11,224 nt of DNA, taken from NCBI GenBank assembly GCA_021545665.1, contig JAJRTX010000136.1:1-11224 (forward strand). Reading direction: 5' to 3'. Numbering within the stretch: the stretch's first letter is position 1; every line of letters begins with the position of its first letter. This DNA is from Zetaproteobacteria bacterium (lineage in GTDB: Bacteria; Pseudomonadota; Zetaproteobacteria; Mariprofundales; Mariprofundaceae). The position numbers and the translations under genes are program-made. A model generated the notes under the pieces. It was not told where the DNA came from. It made no database searches and saw only the letters and a list, made by a program, of their open reading frames with translations. This document shows, piece by piece, positions 7,276 through 11,224 of this stretch.

Positions 7276-7304
7276 TGAACAATCAGGCCGGTTTCCGTTA
7301 TACT
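7276..7304 (+). promoter_or_regulatory. Candidate sigma-70 promoter for mltF
   Basis: TGAACA (7276-7281), then 17 bases, then TATACT (7299-7304) resembles a -35/-10 pair, with 4/6 and 5/6 matches to consensus. It would start transcription near 7311, about 15-25 bases before the mltF start codons, so the leader would be very short. It is a visual match only. Confidence 0.4.
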
Positions 7305-7308
7305 GTTG

Positions 7309-7314
7309 ATTATA
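7309..7314 (-). promoter_or_regulatory. Candidate -10 box for the aldolase-like gene
   Basis: On the minus strand this reads TATAAT, a perfect -10 consensus, about 48 bases before the aldolase ATG. No good -35 box lies 16-18 bases upstream. The -10 box lies five bases from the mltF -10 candidate on the other strand, so the two divergent promoters would compete or share a regulator. Confidence 0.4.
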
Positions 7315-7333
7315 CATATTTCATATGGTCTTT

Positions 7334-8740
7334 ATGCTACAGAGATTGTTAACAACCGTACTCGTTACGCTACTCCTGACAGGATGCACCAGTAAACCAC
7401 GCACACTTCTGGAAAAAATTCAGAAAGATGGCGAACTGGTCATACTGACACGCAACAGTCCTACAACCTATTATCAGGGGCCCCACGGACCTCGCGGGGT
7501 TGAGTACGAACTGGTGAAAAAATTCGCTGACTCTCTGGGTGTGCGCCTGCATATCATTGTACCTGAACATTTTGATGACATTATACCCATGCTGGTTCGG
7601 GGCGAGGCGCATATGGCCGCTGCCGGACTTACCGTAACCGATGCCCGTAGCAAACTGGTTCGCTTTGCGTCGGGCTACCAGACTATAACCCAGCAGCTGG
7701 TCTATCGTATGGGCGATAAACGCCCGAAATCAATCGAAGATATTATCAATGGCCAGATAGAAGTCATTGCCGGTAGCAGTCATATCGAAACCCTGGAAAA
7801 CCTTAAAAGAGTTCACCCCGACCTGAAGTGGCAGGAATCACGAAAACTGAGCAGTGAAGAAATTCTGAACCTGGTGCTGGAACAGTTGGTTGATTACACC
7901 ATTGCGGATTCAAATGAGTTGACCCTGAATCAACAATATTTCCCCAAGCTGCGTGTTGCATTTGATATTTCAGAACCTCAGCAGCTGGCATGGGCCTTCC
8001 ATTACTCCAAAGATGACAGCCTGGTCAATGCGGCTAATCTGTTTATTAAACAAATACGGGATAGCGGCATTCTGGATCAGGTGCTGGAACGATTTTACAG
8101 CCATGCCGACCGACTGGGTTTTGTTGGCACCCGATTATACTTACGCCATACCAGTAAACGCCTGCCAAAATACCAGCCCCTGTTTGAGGAAGCCGGGAAA
8201 CGCTATGGTCTGGACTGGCGTCTGCTGGCAGCCATCGGTTATCAGGAGTCGCACTGGAAGCCCAATGCCAGATCGCCCACCGGGGTACGCGGCATGATGA
8301 TGCTGACGCTGAATACAGCGAAATTACTAAAAATTAGTGACCGACTTGACCCTGAGCAAAGCATTATGGGTGGTGCTCGTTATATCAACATGATACGCAA
8401 AAAAATATCCGTTCGTATTCCGGAACCTGACCGCACATGGATGACGCTGGCGGCCTACAATGTGGGCTACGGCCACCTGGAGGATGCACGTAAACTTGCA
8501 CAGGCTGAAGGTAAAGATGCTGACAAATGGATAGAGGTCAAAAAAATATTACCACGCCTGAGCCAGAAAAAATGGTACAAGAAAACAAAACACGGATACG
8601 CACGCGGGCGTGAGCCGGTTATGTATGTTGAAAATATCAGGAGTTACTATGACCTGCTGATCTGGTCAGATGAAAAAGATCGGTCTTTCAAAAATACGCC
8701 GGCTATCAATGTGCCGGTGATTGATTCGCCTATTTTGTAA
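7334..8740 (+). CDS. mltF: Membrane-bound lytic murein transglycosylase F
   Basis: MltF cleaves peptidoglycan glycan strands with formation of 1,6-anhydromuramic acid. It acts in the periplasm, anchored to the outer membrane as a lipoprotein. This 468-residue protein has a signal peptide with lipobox LLTGC (lipidated C18) and a non-Asp residue at +2, which fits outer-membrane sorting. Residues about 25-260 are a solute-binding-protein family 3 domain (GELVILTRNSP, GVEYELVKKFADSLGV, MAAAGLTVTDAR). Residues about 280-440 are the SLT domain: catalytic E305 in GYQESHW, then SPTGVRGMMMLT, GGARYI and TLAAYNVGYGH. It is somewhat shorter than E. coli MltF (518). An in-frame ATG at 7325 would add three residues; neither start has a clear ribosome site. 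It is divergent from the aldolase-like gene and convergent with the metallo-beta-lactamase-fold gene. Confidence 0.95.
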   Translation: MLQRLLTTVLVTLLLTGCTSKPRTLLEKIQKDGELVILTRNSPTTYYQGPHGPRGVEYELVKKFADSLGVRLHIIVPEHFDDIIPMLVRGEAHMAAAGLTVTDARSKLVRFASGYQTITQQLVYRMGDKRPKSIEDIINGQIEVIAGSSHIETLENLKRVHPDLKWQESRKLSSEEILNLVLEQLVDYTIADSNELTLNQQYFPKLRVAFDISEPQQLAWAFHYSKDDSLVNAANLFIKQIRDSGILDQVLERFYSHADRLGFVGTRLYLRHTSKRLPKYQPLFEEAGKRYGLDWRLLAAIGYQESHWKPNARSPTGVRGMMMLTLNTAKLLKISDRLDPEQSIMGGARYINMIRKKISVRIPEPDRTWMTLAAYNVGYGHLEDARKLAQAEGKDADKWIEVKKILPRLSQKKWYKKTKHGYARGREPVMYVENIRSYYDLLIWSDEKDRSFKNTPAINVPVIDSPIL

Positions 8741-8744
8741 CGTG

Positions 8745-8813
8745 TGTCATAGCGTGGTGAGAAGTAGTCTTTTTGCATGGCTGTCAATTTCATAAGATTG
8801 CCACGCAATGACA
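8745..8813. terminator. Long inverted repeat between the convergent mltF and MBL-fold genes
   Basis: TGTCATAGCGTGG (8745-8757) and CCACGCAATGACA (8801-8813) are complementary at 12 of 13 positions (A8751 against A8807). Wobble pairs can extend the inner end by about three bases. The arms enclose about 43 bases that include a CTTTTT run. It starts 4 bases after the mltF stop and ends 10 bases before the end of the opposite gene. It could be a bidirectional terminator or 3'-end stabilising structure, but the long loop and absence of an adjacent T-run make it atypical. Confidence 0.5.
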
Positions 8814-8823
8814 ACAGCATGGT

Positions 8824-9858
8824 TTATTCCTGCTTAAGAAACTCATTCTCTATTGAAAGATACACCTGATAGGCATTGCGCCGATTGGCTGCTTCGAATG
8901 CAGGCAACTTTTCAAACTCGGACCAGTCTATGCCGTCATACACTTCATCAAAACTGTCCATGTTCTCTACTGCGTCGTGCATTTTCCCACGAACAAAAGC
9001 CAGATAATGACTGGTAGCCTTGAGCGCCCGGTTGGGGTTATCCGCAGCGGGGCCGTGGCCGGGTATCAGCGCGACCAGACTGCTGGTTTCCATCGCTTCC
9101 AGTGTGGCAAGCCACTGACGTGTGTTGGCATCACCCAGATAGGGTACTCGTCCTTCAAAAATAATATCGCCAGACAAAAGCACACGGTCCGGCTCGACAT
9201 ACAAGGTCATGTCTCCATCTGAATGGGCAGCACCCAGGTAATTCAGTGTGAATTTGACACCACCTATTTCAAATTTTGTTGTTTCGCTGATGTAACGATC
9301 GGGTGAGACCAGCCGGGTTTGTTCATTCACCCACGGCTCAAGTGAAAAACGTCGTTCTTCCAAACGCCCCGCCGCTGCATCGGAGTCCAGATATACCTCT
9401 GTCCCGGCAGGCGCGATAATCTCTGCACCCATGTCTTTGAATACCTGTATGCCGTAGATATGATCGGCATGATAGTGACTTAGAATCAGTTTGCGTATGG
9501 GCTGATCCGTCACCTCACGTAGTTTCTGGTAAAACTTGTATGCCAGACTGGGTGTTCCCAGCGCATCAAAAATAACAACCCCGTCATCGGTGATAATGGC
9601 AATAGCATTAGAGATAAAACCGGCATTATCCGTAGCAATGCCAGCCTTGCCCCTAACATAGTATACGTGCTCAGATACCTGCTTGAGCACAATATCCACA
9701 TCGACCGGGGTGTAGTCCGGTTGTTTAACAGGCAACTGCTGAACTGCAGGCTTGATGTCCTGGCCAACTGACATTTTGTTGTCAGTCGAGTCACAGGCAC
9801 TTGCCAGTATTGCGATCAGGCTGATTAGCCGCAATGTGATTTTTTTATTCTTCTGCAT
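8824..9858 (-). CDS. Metallo-beta-lactamase-fold hydrolase, predicted lipoprotein
   Basis: This 344-residue protein has an MBL-fold hydrolase domain with a complete two-metal site: HYHADH (H128, H130, D132, H133), H212 in AAHSDGD, D231 in LLSGD and H268 in PGHGP. The arrangement resembles SoxH/quinoprotein-relay and other broad periplasmic MBL hydrolases more than a beta-lactamase, but the substrate is not known. The N-terminus is a signal peptide with lipobox LASAC; the lipidated residue would be C22. The residue after it is Asp, which in enterobacteria is the signal to stay in the inner membrane. The mature protein has a long linker (about 23-60). The gene ends 83 bases from the convergent mltF. 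A GC-rich palindromic element lies upstream, between it and tadA. Confidence 0.9.
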   Translation of the reverse strand: MQKNKKITLRLISLIAILASACDSTDNKMSVGQDIKPAVQQLPVKQPDYTPVDVDIVLKQVSEHVYYVRGKAGIATDNAGFISNAIAIITDDGVVIFDALGTPSLAYKFYQKLREVTDQPIRKLILSHYHADHIYGIQVFKDMGAEIIAPAGTEVYLDSDAAAGRLEERRFSLEPWVNEQTRLVSPDRYISETTKFEIGGVKFTLNYLGAAHSDGDMTLYVEPDRVLLSGDIIFEGRVPYLGDANTRQWLATLEAMETSSLVALIPGHGPAADNPNRALKATSHYLAFVRGKMHDAVENMDSFDEVYDGIDWSEFEKLPAFEAANRRNAYQVYLSIENEFLKQE

Positions 9859-9894
9859 ATCTCTTTATGCACCTTAAGGGTTATTACACAAGTC

Positions 9895-9915
9895 CCTTCT
9901 CCGCCAGGGAGAAGG
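9895..9915. repeat. Hairpin CCTTCTCC-N5-GGAGAAGG
   Basis: A perfect 8-bp inverted repeat (9895-9902 and 9908-9915) with loop GCCAG lies upstream of the MBL-fold gene. Together with the next repeat it forms a C/G-rich block that stands out from the AT-rich flanks. No T-run follows it. It resembles the short palindromic intergenic repeats found in many proteobacterial genomes, but copy number cannot be judged from one window. Confidence 0.6.
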
Positions 9916-9966
9916 CTAGTATGAGGGGGTATAAAGAAAAATTCCTGATAATATCCTCTCACCCTG

Positions 9967-10038
9967 CCCCTCTCGACTCGGGTTCCAAACTTCGTTCTAC
10001 CTCCTCCATCCATGGAGTCGTCCCTGGGGGGAGAGGGG
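9967..10038. repeat. Large nested inverted repeat (possible MITE-like or palindromic intergenic element)
   Basis: CCCCTCTC (9967-9974) is complementary to GAGAGGGG (10031-10038), and immediately inside it GACTC (9975-9979) is complementary to GAGTC (10015-10019). The core also has CTCCAT/ATGGAG around CCATGG near 10003-10016. The whole region 9859-10072 has no gene and sits between the MBL-fold gene and tadA. The small reading frames across it look like artefacts of the repeats. Palindromic intergenic elements are often present in many copies, but I cannot check that here, and I see no clear target-site duplication. Confidence 0.55.
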
Positions 10039-10072
10039 AAAAAATACTTTTTCAACGTTTTCCGTTACCGAA

Positions 10073-10543
10073 TCAGCGCCTCTGTTTAAAAAAATCTTTC
10101 AGTATCTGTCCACATGGTTCTGCAAGCACCCCGCCCTCAACCACGACAGAATGATTATGCCAGGACTCTGCATACAGATTAGTCACGCTCTCGGCTACGC
10201 CAGCACGTGGATCTTTTGCACCATACACCAGTCGTTCAATACGGGCATGGATCATCGCACTGGCACACATCGCACAGGGCTCCAGCGTGACATACAGGGT
10301 AGTGCCGGGTAAACGATAATTAACCTGTGCCTGGCCTGCCTTGCGCAGGGTTACAACCTCGGCATGGGCTGTCGGGTCATGCAGACCTATCGGCTGGTTC
10401 CAGCCTTCGGCAATTATCCGGTTATCACTTACCAGTACGGCACCAACCGGCACCTCGCCCGATTCTGCCGCCTTTACAGCCAGTGACAATGCATGCTTCA
10501 TCCAGTAACTATCGTCTTTCACTTCTGTCTCGTTATATAACAT
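10073..10543 (-). CDS. tadA: tRNA-specific adenosine deaminase TadA
   Basis: TadA converts adenosine 34 to inosine in tRNA-Arg(ACG), which allows decoding of CGN codons. Zinc ligands and catalytic residues are clear with the start at 10543: H60 and E62 in TAHAE, and C90 and C93 in LEPCAMC. Other family motifs are EVPVGAVLV, EGWNQPIGLHDP and NYRLPGTTLYVTLEP. The start at 10543 gives 156 residues and the N-terminus MLYNETEVKDDSYW, similar in length to the E. coli start before the first helix. A further-upstream start (10624) would add 27 residues with no TadA similarity that I can see. An in-frame GTG seven codons inside the gene is another option. No strong ribosome site is visible. mltF is often close to tadA in gammaproteobacteria; here an MBL-fold gene and a repeat element lie between them. 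Confidence 0.95.
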   Translation of the reverse strand: MLYNETEVKDDSYWMKHALSLAVKAAESGEVPVGAVLVSDNRIIAEGWNQPIGLHDPTAHAEVVTLRKAGQAQVNYRLPGTTLYVTLEPCAMCASAMIHARIERLVYGAKDPRAGVAESVTNLYAESWHNHSVVVEGGVLAEPCGQILKDFFKQRR

Positions 10544-10672
10544 AGCGTAGGATGTGCGACCGAAGAGCCATGCATCAGGATACCTGTAAACGGTCAGTAT
10601 AAGTATATGAAGGATAAACGTCATTTTTTATAAAGTCCATGAGTAATAATCAGCTATTTTTCTGTCAACTGG

Positions 10673-10713
10673 TTTATATTCTGATACCCTGTATTTTATA
10701 TTCTGGTATCTTG
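10673..10713. repeat. Tandem 19-bp direct repeat, period 22
   Basis: TTTATATTCTGATACCCTG (10673-10691) and TTTATATTCTGGTATCTTG (10695-10713) match at 16 of 19 positions, and the copies start 22 bases apart, about two helical turns. GATACC (10683-10688) and GGTATC (10705-10710) across the pair also form a perfect 6-bp inverted repeat. It lies in the 191-bp AT-rich gap between the far upstream end of the tadA frame and the secreted-protein gene, and could be a binding site for a dimeric regulator. Unknown function. Confidence 0.5.
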
Positions 10714-10756
10714 CTCAATAAAAAATACGTGTCAATTATAACCAAACCCTCTAATA

Positions 10757-10790
10757 TTCAGGTGCGGTACAATATTTACGTATACCTGAA
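10757..10790 (+). promoter_or_regulatory. Inverted repeat around a candidate -10 box, upstream of the secreted-protein gene
   Basis: TTCAGGT (10757-10763) and ACCTGAA (10784-10790) are a perfect 7-bp inverted repeat with 20 bases between them. Inside lies TACAAT (10768-10773), a 5/6 match to a -10 box, which would put the start of transcription near 10780, about 36 bases before the ATG at 10816. No good -35 box is visible. A repressor or activator bound to both arms would cover the start of transcription. Candidate only. Confidence 0.4.
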
Positions 10791-10815
10791 ATGAAGAGAC
10801 ATAAAGAATAATGAA

Positions 10816-11220
10816 ATGGATTTCAATATGAAAAACCTTAAAATATCCGCTCTGTATATAGCTATTTTAGTTTTACATTCCGGCGCTTTTGCACAAACAG
10901 CTTTAGAGGAAGCGGGTAATGAGTCGCTGGCCGCTCTGGCCGCAATCGCACATGGTACCGAGCTAGGACTGGCGGAGGGATGCAGATTCCCAAAGACGGT
11001 TGAATTTCGGACACGATTCAAGGAAAAATTATTCGAAGTCAAAATATCCCAGCTAAAGAAGAATCAGTTTCTGGCCGGATTCGAAGAATACCGCAAGGAG
11101 TCACGTGAAACGGTGATGCAGGGAGAACCGGAATTTCGCGAGCTGTATTGTGCTGAGTCGAAAGATATGTATCTGGAATCAAATGTCTGGCAGGATGATT
11201 GGGTTATTGGTGGTAACTAG
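10816..11220 (+). CDS. Small secreted protein of unknown family
   Basis: I do not recognise this 134-residue protein. It has a clean Sec signal peptide (MKNLKISALYIAILVLHSGAFA), with probable cleavage after AFA before QTALEE, so it is likely periplasmic or secreted. The mature part is about 108 residues, charged and probably helical: an alanine/glutamate-rich first third (EESLAALAAIAHG-like), then GCRFPKTVEFRTRFKEKL, a lysine-rich helix and a tail with YCAES. Two cysteines (in GCRF and YCAE) could form a disulfide. ATG at 10828 is four codons inside and gives the signal peptide a more usual length; neither start has a clear Shine-Dalgarno. A six-codon frame from 10811 stops inside the gene and is likely noise. 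The gene is alone on its strand after an AT-rich, repeat-bearing gap. Confidence 0.7.
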   Translation: MDFNMKNLKISALYIAILVLHSGAFAQTALEEAGNESLAALAAIAHGTELGLAEGCRFPKTVEFRTRFKEKLFEVKISQLKKNQFLAGFEEYRKESRETVMQGEPEFRELYCAESKDMYLESNVWQDDWVIGGN

Positions 11221-11224
11221 AAAA

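Noticed and set aside
8824..9858. Beta-lactamase (antibiotic resistance)
   Set aside because: The MBL fold is shared by many hydrolases and the lipoprotein layout and motifs fit broad-function MBL hydrolases; no evidence for beta-lactam hydrolysis.
9825..10154. Small reading frames on both strands through the palindromic region
   Set aside because: They run through repeat-rich non-coding DNA and overlap tadA and the MBL-fold gene; composition gives no sign of coding.
10544..10624. Longer TadA N-terminus starting at 10624
   Set aside because: The extra 27 residues have no match to TadA; the start at 10543 gives the normal length.
10811..10831. Six-codon upstream reading frame MKWISI at the secreted-protein start
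   Set aside because: It overlaps the likely start codons and is too short to separate from chance.

Overview
The window looks like chromosomal DNA of a gammaproteobacterium with moderate GC content. The protein types fit this: a type IV pilus PilT-like ATPase, a large membrane GGDEF-EAL protein, an RpfG-like HD-GYP regulator, MltF and TadA. mltF and tadA are close neighbours in E. coli and other gammaproteobacteria, and they lie near each other here too. There is no rRNA, tRNA, CRISPR array, transposase or phage gene. The assignment rests on gene content and protein motifs only.

Region 1 (1-1192, + strand) holds the 3' end of a PilT/PilU-family ATPase gene and an FHA-domain gene. This pairing suggests phosphothreonine-dependent control of pilus retraction or of another PilT-type motor. 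Region 2 (1193-6631, + strand) is a cyclic-di-GMP signalling block. A 201-bp leader rich in inverted repeats precedes a membrane GGDEF-EAL protein whose cyclase and phosphodiesterase motifs all look intact. A VanZ-like membrane protein overlaps its end. After a 110-bp gap come a stand-alone receiver protein and a receiver-HD-GYP protein. The two receivers are about 81% identical by hand count, so they are a recent tandem duplication. No histidine kinase is encoded in the window.

Region 3 (6617-8740) has a minus-strand class II aldolase-like gene whose end overlaps the HD-GYP gene tail to tail. It is divergent from mltF, a lipoprotein with a solute-binding-like domain and a lytic transglycosylase domain. 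Region 4 (8741-10624) has a long inverted repeat between convergent genes, a minus-strand metallo-beta-lactamase-fold lipoprotein, a GC-rich palindromic intergenic element, and tadA on the minus strand. Region 5 (10625-11224) is an AT-rich spacer with a tandem direct repeat and an inverted repeat around a possible -10 box, followed by a small secreted protein of unknown family.

The most interesting parts are the GGDEF-EAL leader, the duplicated receiver next to the HD-GYP enzyme, and the non-coding inverted repeats at 8745-8813, 9895-10038 and 10673-10790. Nothing here proves a new system. The c-di-GMP block, next to pilus-motor genes and with a structured leader, is the best candidate for new regulation.
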